From Streptomyces hyaluromycini (GTDB lineage: Bacteria > Actinomycetota > Actinomycetes > Streptomycetales > Streptomycetaceae): a DNA stretch of 64,000 nt. Shown here one piece after another: positions 50,616-58,270 of the stretch. Made by a program: the position numbers and the translations under genes. The stretch lies in contig NZ_BCFL01000041.1 of NCBI RefSeq assembly GCF_002217755.1, positions 34,557 to 98,556 on the forward strand. The letters are read 5' to 3'. The notes under the pieces were generated by a model. That model did not search any database. It was not told the DNA's origin and worked only from the letters and a program-made list of their open reading frames with translations. The stretch's first letter is position 1. Every line of letters starts with the position of its first letter.

Positions 50616-51389
50616 ATGGACCAGTCCGTACCACGGTACGGTGCCCGCTTCACCGGCCGTACCGCCGTGGTGACCGGCGCCGCCTCCGGCATCGGAGCCG
50701 CCACCGCCGCACGCCTCGCCGGGGAGGGCGCCGCCGTCGTACTCGCCGACATCGCCGACGAACGCGGCCAGGCCGTGGTGGACGGGATCGAGAAGGACGG
50801 CGGCCGGGCCCGGTACGTGCACGCGGACGTCGCCGCCGAGGACGACTGGACGCGGATCGTGACCGCCGCCCACGCTTTCGGACCGGTCGACGTGCTCGTC
50901 AGCAACGCTTACACCGTCGAGGTCCGGCCGGCCCACGAGATGACCCTGCCGTCCTGGCAGCGGCAGCTCGCCGTCAACCTCACCGGCGGCTTCCTCGGCG
51001 TCAGGGCCGTCCTGCCCGACCTGCGCGCCCGCCGCGGCGCCGTGGTGCTCACCTCGTCGGTGCACGCCCACGCGGGCATCCCCGGCCACCCCGCCTACGC
51101 CGCGGCCAAGGGCGGCCTGCTGTCCCTGTGCGGGCAGCTCGCCGTCGAGTACGGGCCCGAGGTGCGCGTCAACGCGGTACTCCCCGGGCCCATCCTGACC
51201 GGGGCCTGGAACAGGGTGCCGCCGGAGGAACGGGAACGCAGCGTCGCCGGAACGGCCGCCCGCCGTTTCGGCACCCCCGAGGAGGTGGCCGCCGCGATCG
51301 CGTTCCTCTGCGCCGACGAGGCCTCCTACATCACCGGGTCCAGTCTCGTGGTGGACGGCGGCTGGAGCGTCGTGAAGGCCTCCGCATGA
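50616..51389 (+). CDS. SDR-family oxidoreductase, probable galactose dehydrogenase
   Basis: 257 residues, classical short-chain dehydrogenase: cofactor motif TGAASGIG, catalytic Ser in TSSVHAHAG and YAAAK. The family itself does not fix the substrate. Its place between GH36 and the galactonate dehydratase/KDPGal aldolase/KDGal kinase genes makes oxidation of galactose to galactonolactone the most sensible role. ATG at 50616 with AAGGAG upstream. An alternative role on another released sugar (fucose, arabinose) cannot be excluded. Confidence 0.8.
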   Translation: MDQSVPRYGARFTGRTAVVTGAASGIGAATAARLAGEGAAVVLADIADERGQAVVDGIEKDGGRARYVHADVAAEDDWTRIVTAAHAFGPVDVLVSNAYTVEVRPAHEMTLPSWQRQLAVNLTGGFLGVRAVLPDLRARRGAVVLTSSVHAHAGIPGHPAYAAAKGGLLSLCGQLAVEYGPEVRVNAVLPGPILTGAWNRVPPEERERSVAGTAARRFGTPEEVAAAIAFLCADEASYITGSSLVVDGGWSVVKASA

Positions 51390-51417
51390 TGCCCTTTGAA
51401 CAGAAAGGCTGTACGAC

Positions 51418-52191
51418 ATGACGCCCTACGCCCGCCGCGGTGTGCACGGCCAGACCGTGGAGGCCCTGGCGCGCCGCATCCTGGGCGGCGAGATCCCGGA
51501 AGGGGCCACGCTCGACCTGGTGGCGCTGCAGAGCGAACTCGACGTCAGCCTCACCGCCCTGCGCGAGTCCCTCAAGGTGCTCGCCGCCAAGGGCATGGTC
51601 GACGCCCGCCAGAAACGCGGCACCTTCGTGCGGGCCCGCGCGGACTGGAACCTGCTCGACGCCGACGTGCTGCGCTGGCAGTTCGAGGGCGGCCGTACGA
51701 CCGGCGCGGAGTGGTCGCTGCTGCGCAACCTCGCCGAGGTCCGCGCCATCATCGAACCGGCCGCCGTCCGGCTCGCCGCCGAGCGCCGCACCGAGGCCGA
51801 CCTGCTGTTGCTGGAGACGGCCGTGGAGGCGATGGCCCGGGAGGACGCCGACCCGGGCCACGCCGTCGACGCCGACCTCGCCTTCCACCGCGCCCTGCTC
51901 GCCGCCACCCACAACGAACTGCTCGAACGCATGGAGATGGTGATCGAGTCGGGGCTGGCCCACCGCGACCGGATCGTGCACAGCGCCCCGCACAGCGAGG
52001 ATCCCGTCCCTGCCCACCGCGCCGTCCTGGACGCCGTGCGCGACCGCGACCCACAGGCGGCCGAGACCGCCATGCGGGCCCTGCTCGACCAGGCGGGCCG
52101 CGACCTGGCCCGGCTCGACGGCCCCGAGGACGGGACCGGGACGGACCGGGCGACAGGGTCCGACGACACGAAAGGCAGCCGCGGCCGGTGA
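51418..52191 (+). CDS. GntR/FadR-family regulator (DgoR-like position)
   Basis: 257 residues. N-terminal winged helix (VALQSELDVSLTALRESLKVL, RQKRGTFVRARADW) and FCD-type ligand domain (EVRAIIEPAAVRLAAER, DLAFHRALLAATHN, HRAVLDAVRDRD). FCD regulators commonly bind organic acids; in E. coli DgoR, a relative, responds to galactonate. Located inside the operon, so probably autoregulated. A+T-rich palindromes at 43160 and 56398 are candidate sites. GTGA overlap with the dehydratase gene. Confidence 0.88.
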   Translation: MTPYARRGVHGQTVEALARRILGGEIPEGATLDLVALQSELDVSLTALRESLKVLAAKGMVDARQKRGTFVRARADWNLLDADVLRWQFEGGRTTGAEWSLLRNLAEVRAIIEPAAVRLAAERRTEADLLLLETAVEAMAREDADPGHAVDADLAFHRALLAATHNELLERMEMVIESGLAHRDRIVHSAPHSEDPVPAHRAVLDAVRDRDPQAAETAMRALLDQAGRDLARLDGPEDGTGTDRATGSDDTKGSRGR

Positions 52192-53333
52192 AGATCGAGC
52201 GGATAGAGACCTTCCTCGTCCCGCCGCGCTGGCTGTTCTGCCGCGTCGAGACGGACGACGGAGTGGTCGGCTGGGGCGAACCCGTCGTCGAGGGGCGCGC
52301 CGAGGTCGTCCGCGCGGCCGTCGACGTCCTCGCCGAATACCTGGTGGGGCAGGACCCGCTGCGTATCCAGGACCACTGGCAGGTGCTCACCAAGGGCGGC
52401 TTCTACCGGGGCGGCCCGGTGCTGTCGAGCGCCGTCGCGGGCCTCGACCAGGCCCTGTGGGACATCGCCGGCAAGACCTACGGCGCGCCCGTGCACGCCC
52501 TGCTGGGCGGTCCGGTGCGCGACCGGGTGCGGGTCTACGCCTGGGTCGGCGGCGACGAACCCGCCCAGCTGACCGAGCAGATAGCGGCCCAGGTCGAGGC
52601 GGGCTTCACCGCGGTGAAGATGAACGCCGCCGGGGCCACCTCGCCGCTGGCCACGGCGGCGGAGACGGCGGCCGTGGTCGCCCGGGTGAGCGCCGCCCGG
52701 GACGCCCTGGGCCCGGACCGGGACGTCGCCGTCGACTTCCACGGCCGCTTCACCGCCGCGAGCGCCCGCCGGGTCCTCGCCGAACTCGCCCCGCTGCACC
52801 CGCTGTTCGTGGAGGAACCGGTCCTCCCCGAGCACGGCCACCTGCTGCCCGGACTGGTCTCCGCGAGCCCGGTGCCGCTGGCCACCGGCGAACGCCTGTA
52901 CTCGCGCGCCGAGTTCCTGCCCGTCCTCGCCGCCGGCATCGCGGTCGCCCAGCCGGACCTCTCGCACGCCGGCGGCATCTCCGAGGTGCACCGCATCGCC
53001 TCGCTCGCCGAGACCTACGGCGCCCAGCTCGCCCCGCACTGCCCGCTCGGCCCCATCGCCCTCGCGGCCGGCCTCCAAGTCGCCTTCGCCACCCCGAACT
53101 TCCTCATCCAGGAACAGAGCCGCGGCATCCACTACAACAAGGAAGCCGACCTCCTCTCCTACCTCGTCGACCCCGAACCCTTCCGCTTCGTGGACGGGCA
53201 CGCGCACCGCGGTGACGCCCCCGGGCTGGGCATCACCCTCGACGAGTCGGCCGTACGCGCGGCCGACCGCGCGGGGCACCGGTGGCGCAACCCGGTGTGG
53301 CGGCACGCCGACGGCTCCTTCGCGGAGTGGTGA
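52188..53333 (+). CDS. dgoD: D-galactonate dehydratase
   Basis: 381 residues, the usual length for DgoD. Enolase superfamily, mandelate racemase subgroup: KIERIETFLVPPRWLFCRVET, then QDPLRIQDHWQVLTKGGFYRGG, the metal-binding DFHGRF and EEPVLPE, and the substrate-site YNKEADLLSYL near the C-terminus are all conserved. It removes water from galactonate to give 2-keto-3-deoxygalactonate. Coupled to the regulator before it and the epimerase-like gene after it by GTGA overlaps. Confidence 0.93.
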   Translation: MKIERIETFLVPPRWLFCRVETDDGVVGWGEPVVEGRAEVVRAAVDVLAEYLVGQDPLRIQDHWQVLTKGGFYRGGPVLSSAVAGLDQALWDIAGKTYGAPVHALLGGPVRDRVRVYAWVGGDEPAQLTEQIAAQVEAGFTAVKMNAAGATSPLATAAETAAVVARVSAARDALGPDRDVAVDFHGRFTAASARRVLAELAPLHPLFVEEPVLPEHGHLLPGLVSASPVPLATGERLYSRAEFLPVLAAGIAVAQPDLSHAGGISEVHRIASLAETYGAQLAPHCPLGPIALAAGLQVAFATPNFLIQEQSRGIHYNKEADLLSYLVDPEPFRFVDGHAHRGDAPGLGITLDESAVRAADRAGHRWRNPVWRHADGSFAEW

Positions 53334-54166
53334 CCGTGCCGCTCGAAGCCGTCACCGACCTCGCGCACGGCGGCCGCTGGACCTCGCTGCGCCACGGCGG
53401 CCGTGAGTGGCTGTGGCGGCGTGAGAGCCCCGAACGCCACGGCGTGGCACCGGGCGACGCGTTCGTGGACGCGGGAGGACTGGAGGAGTGCGTCCCCACC
53501 GTCCGCGGCACCCCCGACCACGGGGACGCCTGGTCCCGGCCCTGGACGCGCGACGGTGCCGGTGACGACGGTGCCGGGGAGACCGTCCGCTGCGACTGCT
53601 TCACCCTGACACGCACGCTGCGCGACACGGCCGACGGTGTCGAGGCCGACTACGTGCTGACGGCCGACCCCGGCTTCCGCTTCCTCTGGGCCGCCCACGC
53701 GCTCCTCGACCTCTCCGAGGAGGCCGTCCTGCTGGCCCAAGAGGGCGCGCCCACCCGGCTGTTCCCGGAGGCGGCGCCCCTGCTGGCCCGTCCCTGGCCG
53801 GACGGCGCCCCCTGGGTGACGGGCACCTGGCCCGCACCCCTGGGGCTGCGGCTCGACCGCTTCGGACCGGATGACGGTACGGCGGTCGGGGCCGTGGTGG
53901 ACGGCGGCCGGTGCTGTGTGCACGACGGCGCGGACCGGCTCGCCCTGGCCGTCGAGGCGGAGGGGCAGCCGCTCTCCGTCGCCCTGTGGCGCAACCTCGG
54001 CGGCTTCCCCGCCGACCGGCCCTATCGCAGTACGGGCGTCGAGCCGATGCTCGGCCGCGTCTTCGACCTCGCCGACGCGGGCCCGGACGACGCCGCCCGC
54101 GTCCCCGCCTCGGGCGAGGTCCGCTGGCGGCTCACCGTCGGCGCCGACTGCCGCTGCCCCCGCTGA
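53330..54166 (+). CDS. Aldose 1-epimerase-like protein
   Basis: 278 residues with the galactose mutarotase-like beta-sandwich pattern: GGRWTSLRHGGREWLWRRES, GGLEECVPTV and a late EPMLGR near the C-terminus. Members interconvert alpha and beta anomers of sugars, which would speed entry of galactose into the dehydrogenase. Similarity to canonical GalM is weak and some epimerase-fold proteins have other roles. GTG at 53330 overlapping the dehydratase stop; another GTG two codons later. Confidence 0.72.
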   Translation: MTVPLEAVTDLAHGGRWTSLRHGGREWLWRRESPERHGVAPGDAFVDAGGLEECVPTVRGTPDHGDAWSRPWTRDGAGDDGAGETVRCDCFTLTRTLRDTADGVEADYVLTADPGFRFLWAAHALLDLSEEAVLLAQEGAPTRLFPEAAPLLARPWPDGAPWVTGTWPAPLGLRLDRFGPDDGTAVGAVVDGGRCCVHDGADRLALAVEAEGQPLSVALWRNLGGFPADRPYRSTGVEPMLGRVFDLADAGPDDAARVPASGEVRWRLTVGADCRCPR

Positions 54167-54186
54167 CCATGGAAGGAGCCCCGCTC

Positions 54187-54822
54187 GTGGATCTGCGAGC
54201 CGCCCTCGCCGCCCGCCGCCTGCTCGCCATCGTGCGCGGCGGCGACCCGGAAGCCGCCCTGCGCACCGTGCTGGCCCTGGCCGAGGAGGGCATCGAACTG
54301 ATCGAGGTGTCGCTCAGCGGCGCGGACGCCCTCGCCGTCATCGCCCGGGCCCACAAGGAACTCGGCCCCGAACGGCCGCTGGGCGCCGGCACGGTGCTGA
54401 CCGCCGCCGACGCGCACGCCGCCCACCGGGCGGGCGCCGCTTTCGCCGTCACCCCCGGCCTCGGCGCCGGTGCCGACACCGCGCGGCAGCTCGGCATGCC
54501 GGTCCTGGCCGGCGTGCTGACCCCCACCGACGTGATCGCCGCGCAGGCCCGCGGCGCGGCCGCGCTGAAGCTCTTCCCGGCCGCCGAGGCCGGGGGAGCG
54601 GCGTACCTGAAGGCGCTGCGCGGGCCGTTCCCCGACGCCGCGTTCGTCCCGGTCGGCGGCGTCGACGTCCCGGCCGCACGGGCCTACCTGGCCGCCGGGG
54701 CCACCGCCGTCGGCGTCGGCTCCCCGCTCGTCGGGGACGCGGCGGACGGCGGCAGCATCACCGCCCTGCGCGAGCGGGCCCGGGCGTTCCGGGCCGCCGT
54801 ACCGGAGGAGGGACCGGCGTGA
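54187..54822 (+). CDS. 2-keto-3-deoxy-6-phosphogalactonate aldolase (KDPG/KHG aldolase family)
   Basis: 211 residues. Schiff-base lysine Lys128 in AAALKLFPA, the early Glu in ELIEVSLSG and the phosphate-binding GVDVPAARAYLAAGA/GVGSPL are in place. Cleaves KDPGal to pyruvate and glyceraldehyde-3-phosphate, the last step of the pathway. GTG at 54187 is favoured by AAGGAG at 54173-54178; an ATG six codons earlier would leave no site. Coupled to the kinase gene by GTGA. Confidence 0.9.
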   Translation: MDLRAALAARRLLAIVRGGDPEAALRTVLALAEEGIELIEVSLSGADALAVIARAHKELGPERPLGAGTVLTAADAHAAHRAGAAFAVTPGLGAGADTARQLGMPVLAGVLTPTDVIAAQARGAAALKLFPAAEAGGAAYLKALRGPFPDAAFVPVGGVDVPAARAYLAAGATAVGVGSPLVGDAADGGSITALRERARAFRAAVPEEGPA

Positions 54823-55868
54823 GGGCTCCCTGGCGTCCGGCCCCGGGACCGGTCGTCTGCCTCGGCGAGACCATGGCCGCCCTGGCCCCCGACCCGCCCC
54901 GGCCGCTGGCGGACGCCGAGCAACTGCGGCTGTCCGTCGCGGGAGCGGAGTCCAACGTGGCCATGTACCTCGCGGACCACGGCGTTCCGGCCCGCTGGCT
55001 CTCGGCCGTCGGCGACGATCCGCTGGGCCGCCGGGTGCGCGCCGCGGTCGCCGCCGCCGGGGTCGACGTGACGCATGTGCGCACCGACCCGCACCGGCCC
55101 ACGGGCCTCCTCCTCAAGAACCCGGGCCCCGCCGGAACCCGCGTCCACTACTACCGCGCCGGCTCGGCGGCCTCGGCCCTCGGTCCCGGCCTGCTCGACG
55201 GCGAACCCCTGAGCTCGGCCGCCCTCCTGCACCTCACCGGCATCACCCCCGCCCTCTCCGCGTCCTGCCGCGCCCTGGTGACCCGGGCCCTCGACACGCC
55301 TGCGGCCGAACGGCCGTACGCCGTCAGCTTCGACGTCAACCACCGGGCCGCGCTGTGGCCGGACGGCACCGCGCCGGCCCTGTTGCGCGCCCTCGCCGAC
55401 CGCGCTGACATCGTTTTCGTGGGCCTCGACGAGGCCCAGGAGCTGTGGGGCGGCGACCTGACCGTCACCGGCCTGCGGGAGCTGCTGCCCGGGCCGCGGA
55501 TCCTCGTCGTCAAGGACGGCGCCCGCGCCGCGACCGCCGTGACCGCGAACGGCGCGTGCACGGTGCCCGCGCTGCGGACGGCCGTGGTGGAACCGGTCGG
55601 CGCGGGCGACGCGTTTGCGGCGGGCTTCCTGGCCGGGCTGCTGCGCGCGGAGACGCCGGCCCGTGCCCTCCGGCTCGGCCACCTCACCGCGGTCTCCGCC
55701 CTCAAGGTGACGGGGGATCACGGTCCGCTGCCCGAGCCGGCGGACATCGCCCGGCTCCTCGAACTCACCGACCGGGACTGGCAGCGCTACGACGACGGAT
55801 CCGTCGACGGACCGGCGGCCGGGCCGGAACGGCGGCGGCGAGAAGGCTCCGAGGCGGTCCGAAGTTAG
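54819..55868 (+). CDS. PfkB-family sugar kinase, probable 2-keto-3-deoxygalactonate kinase
   Basis: 349 residues. Ribokinase/PfkB fold: GAESNVAMYLADHG near the start and the C-terminal signature VEPVGAGDAFAAGFLAGLL with the catalytic Asp. It resembles KDG kinases (CLGETMAAL, DVNHRAALWP) rather than the unrelated E. coli DgoK. In this operon it should phosphorylate 2-keto-3-deoxygalactonate before aldol cleavage. The last 30 residues are polar and variable. Confidence 0.88.
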   Translation: MRAPWRPAPGPVVCLGETMAALAPDPPRPLADAEQLRLSVAGAESNVAMYLADHGVPARWLSAVGDDPLGRRVRAAVAAAGVDVTHVRTDPHRPTGLLLKNPGPAGTRVHYYRAGSAASALGPGLLDGEPLSSAALLHLTGITPALSASCRALVTRALDTPAAERPYAVSFDVNHRAALWPDGTAPALLRALADRADIVFVGLDEAQELWGGDLTVTGLRELLPGPRILVVKDGARAATAVTANGACTVPALRTAVVEPVGAGDAFAAGFLAGLLRAETPARALRLGHLTAVSALKVTGDHGPLPEPADIARLLELTDRDWQRYDDGSVDGPAAGPERRRREGSEAVRS

Positions 55869-55876
55869 TTAATCAA

Positions 55877-55894
55877 GGCGATGGAATAATCGCC
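55877..55894 (+). terminator. Hairpin ending the galactoside operon
   Basis: GGCGAT (55877-55882) pairs with ATCGCC (55889-55894) around six bases, right after the kinase stop codon. A short stem without a U-tract; the probable operon end. Confidence 0.45.
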
Positions 55895-56004
55895 GGGCCG
55901 TCGCTAGACGCGCCAGCGCGATCGGCGGGGAAAGGGACGGCCTCGCCGGTCGGGCCACGTCGGCTGCCTGCCGGGCCGAGGAGGGATACGGCTGATCGCG
56001 TTAG

Positions 56005-56346
56005 AACGCCGCGATCGCGCCCTGGTGGGCCAACGGACTGCGGATCGCCGGCGGGCGCAACGTCGGGATGACGAACAACCTGGTGAACAGCGTGTCCTCC
56101 AACAGCGCCCTGGACATCGGGGTGTTCGGCGACACCGGCCACCCCCTGGAGTCGGCCACGGTCAGCGGCAACGTCCTGATCGGCGGCGGTTGGAACGGTG
56201 TCCGGCACGGGGTACGGATCAGCTCTCCGGCCGGCACCTCGCTGTATCCGGACGCCACTACGAACGTCATCCTGAGCAACAACGTGTTGCGCGGCGCCTT
56301 CCGCGCGGGCCTCTGCATCGACCGCACCGTCGACATCACCGGCTGA
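56005..56346 (+). pseudogene. C-terminal fragment of a right-handed beta-helix protein
   Basis: 114 codons read WANGLRIAGGRNVGMTNNLV, SNSALDIGVFGDTG and NVILSNNVLRGAFRAGLCID, the Asn-rich ladder pattern of parallel beta-helix (pectate lyase/glycan-degrading) proteins. The frame is closed upstream by TAG at 56002-56004 and there is no signal peptide or start of the domain, so the bulk of the gene is gone. It lies between two sugar operons and probably belonged to the same catabolic island. Confidence 0.6.
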
Positions 56347-56389
56347 CCGGCACCGTCGGCAGGCTCCAGCCCCGAGTTCATAAAACGTA

Positions 56390-56420
56390 TTGACAAACTA
56401 TGAGAGGCATTCATAGGTTC
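56390..56420 (+). promoter_or_regulatory. Promoter with palindrome CTATGA-N7-TCATAG
   Basis: TTGACA (56390-56395) and a TAGGTT about 18 bases downstream form a plausible promoter. The perfect inverted repeat CTATGA/TCATAG (56398-56416) fills the spacer, and a further TCATA half-site lies at 56379. A repressor here would block polymerase directly. It should drive the ThuA-like, Gfo/Idh/MocA and GH38 genes. Confidence 0.55.
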
Positions 56421-56520
56421 ACATCGCCCCCAGTCCGACCCGTTTTTCGATTCCGACCCGCCCTTTCGACACCGACCGCCGCGCGCAGCTGTGCGGCGCC
56501 GATGGGAGCGTGCGATCACC

Positions 56521-57177
56521 TTGACCACCGACATCCGGCGGGCGCTGGTCGTCCGCGGCGGTTGGGACGGGCATCAGCCCGTGACGATCAGCGACGGCTT
56601 CGTCCCCTTCCTCAAGGAGAACGGGTTCGTCGTCGAGACCTCCGAGGACCTCGCGGTGTACGAGGACACGGAGCGCCTGGCCGCCACCGACCTGGTCGTG
56701 CAGTGCTGGACCATGGGCACCATCACCCGGGAGCAGAGCGACAACCTCGCCGCCGCGGTACGCGCCGGCACCGGCCTGGCCGGCTGGCACGGCGGCATCG
56801 TCGACAGCTTCCACGACCACGGCTACCACCTGCTGACCGGCGGCAAGTTCGTGATGCACCCGCCGGGCTTCCACGACCACACCGTGCACCTGCTGCCCGA
56901 GCGGGCCGGCCACCCGGTCGTCGCGGGGCTCGACGACTTCGCCGTGCACACCGAGCAGTACTGGCTGCTGACCGACCCCCACATCGACGTCCTCGCCACC
57001 ACCACCTTCCCGCCCGACGAACTCCGGGACCGGCCCGCGGTGATGCCCGCCGTGTGGACCAGGACCTGGGGCGCGGGGCGGGTCTTCGTCTCGGCCATCG
57101 GGCACAAGCCCGACGACTTCGACGTGCCCGAAGTGCGCACACTGACCGAAAGGGGACTGCTGTGGGCGAGCCGCTGA
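56521..57177 (+). CDS. ThuA-like (trehalose utilisation/type 1 glutamine amidotransferase-like) protein
   Basis: 218 residues. Matches the ThuA fold: ALVVRGGWDGHQPV at the start, TGLAGWHGGIVDSF in the middle, HPVVAGLDDFAVHTEQYWLL and VWTRTWGAGRVFVSAIGHKPDDF toward the end. ThuA proteins accompany sugar dehydrogenases of the Gfo/Idh/MocA type in many sugar-oxidation operons, as here. TTG at 56521 gives the usual N-terminus; a GTG ten codons upstream is possible. The 3' end overlaps the oxidoreductase gene by 16 bases. Confidence 0.82.
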   Translation: MTTDIRRALVVRGGWDGHQPVTISDGFVPFLKENGFVVETSEDLAVYEDTERLAATDLVVQCWTMGTITREQSDNLAAAVRAGTGLAGWHGGIVDSFHDHGYHLLTGGKFVMHPPGFHDHTVHLLPERAGHPVVAGLDDFAVHTEQYWLLTDPHIDVLATTTFPPDELRDRPAVMPAVWTRTWGAGRVFVSAIGHKPDDFDVPEVRTLTERGLLWASR

Positions 57178-58241
57178 AGCCCTTGGACATCGGCATCGTC
57201 GGCGCCGGGAAGATCAGCGGCGCCTACCTCTCGACCCTGGAAGGGCTCAAGTCCGTACGGCTCACCGCCGTCACCGACCTCGACCCCGCCCGCGCCCGGA
57301 GCGTCGCCGAACGGACCGGGGCGACCGAGGTGCCGGACGTCGCCGCGCTCGTGGCCCGGGACGACGTGGACGCCGTACTCAACCTCACCGTTCCCGCCGC
57401 CCACGCGGAGGTCGCCGTCACCGCGCTCGCCGCGGGCAAGCACGTGTACGGCGAGAAGCCGCTCGCGGCGAACCGCAAGGAGGCCGACGCCGTGCTGGCG
57501 GCGGCGCGGGAGGCCGGGCTGCGGGTCGGCTGCGCGCCCGACACCGTCCTCGGCACCGGAACGCAGACCGCGCGCAAGGCGGTCGACGACGGTCTGATCG
57601 GCCGGCCGGTCGCGGCCACCGCCTTCATGACCAGCGCCGGACACGAGAAGTGGCACCCGGACCCGGAGTTCTACTACCGGCCGGGCGGCGGCCCCCTGCT
57701 CGACATGGGCCCCTACTACCTCTCCGCCCTGGTCCACCTGCTGGGCCCGGTGGTCAGGGTGACCGGCGCCTCCTCCCGGCCACGGGCCGAGCGGACCATC
57801 GGCAGCGGCCCGCGCGCGGGGACCGTCTTCCCGGTGGAGGTGGACACCCACATCACCGGTGTCCTGGAGCACACCGGGGGAGCGCTGTCCACCCTGGTCA
57901 TGAGCTTCGACGTGCGCGCCGCCCGGCTGCCGCGCATCGAAGTGCACGGCACCGAGGCCTCGTTGTCCGTGCTCGACCCGAACGGCTTCGACGGCGCCGT
58001 CGAACTCCACCGCGGCGACGGCTGGCAGACCCTGCCCGTCTCCGCCGGTCACCGGGACGCGGGCCGCGGCATCGGCCTCGCCGATCTCGCCGAGGCACTG
58101 ACGGAGGGGCGCCCGCACCGCGCGTCGGCCGAACTCGCCGCCCACGTCCTGGACGTCATGCTGACCCTCATGGACGCGGCGGACCAGGGCCGCGCACTCC
58201 CGGTGACCAGCACCTGCGAGCGACCCGCTCCGCTCCACTGA
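57162..58241 (+). CDS. Gfo/Idh/MocA-family oxidoreductase
   Basis: 359 residues. NAD-binding Rossmann start DIGIVGAGKISGAYLSTL, the family motif VYGEKPLAANRKEAD with the catalytic Lys, and FYYRPGGGPLLDMGPYYL in the C-terminal substrate domain. Oxidises a sugar or cyclitol hydroxyl; the substrate is not known. Located between ThuA-like and alpha-mannosidase genes, so it may process a mannose-type or modified sugar. GTG at 57162 with AAGGGGA upstream. Confidence 0.9.
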   Translation: MGEPLKPLDIGIVGAGKISGAYLSTLEGLKSVRLTAVTDLDPARARSVAERTGATEVPDVAALVARDDVDAVLNLTVPAAHAEVAVTALAAGKHVYGEKPLAANRKEADAVLAAAREAGLRVGCAPDTVLGTGTQTARKAVDDGLIGRPVAATAFMTSAGHEKWHPDPEFYYRPGGGPLLDMGPYYLSALVHLLGPVVRVTGASSRPRAERTIGSGPRAGTVFPVEVDTHITGVLEHTGGALSTLVMSFDVRAARLPRIEVHGTEASLSVLDPNGFDGAVELHRGDGWQTLPVSAGHRDAGRGIGLADLAEALTEGRPHRASAELAAHVLDVMLTLMDAADQGRALPVTSTCERPAPLH

Positions 58242-58270
58242 CCCGCACCACGCAACAGGAGACCCCCTTC

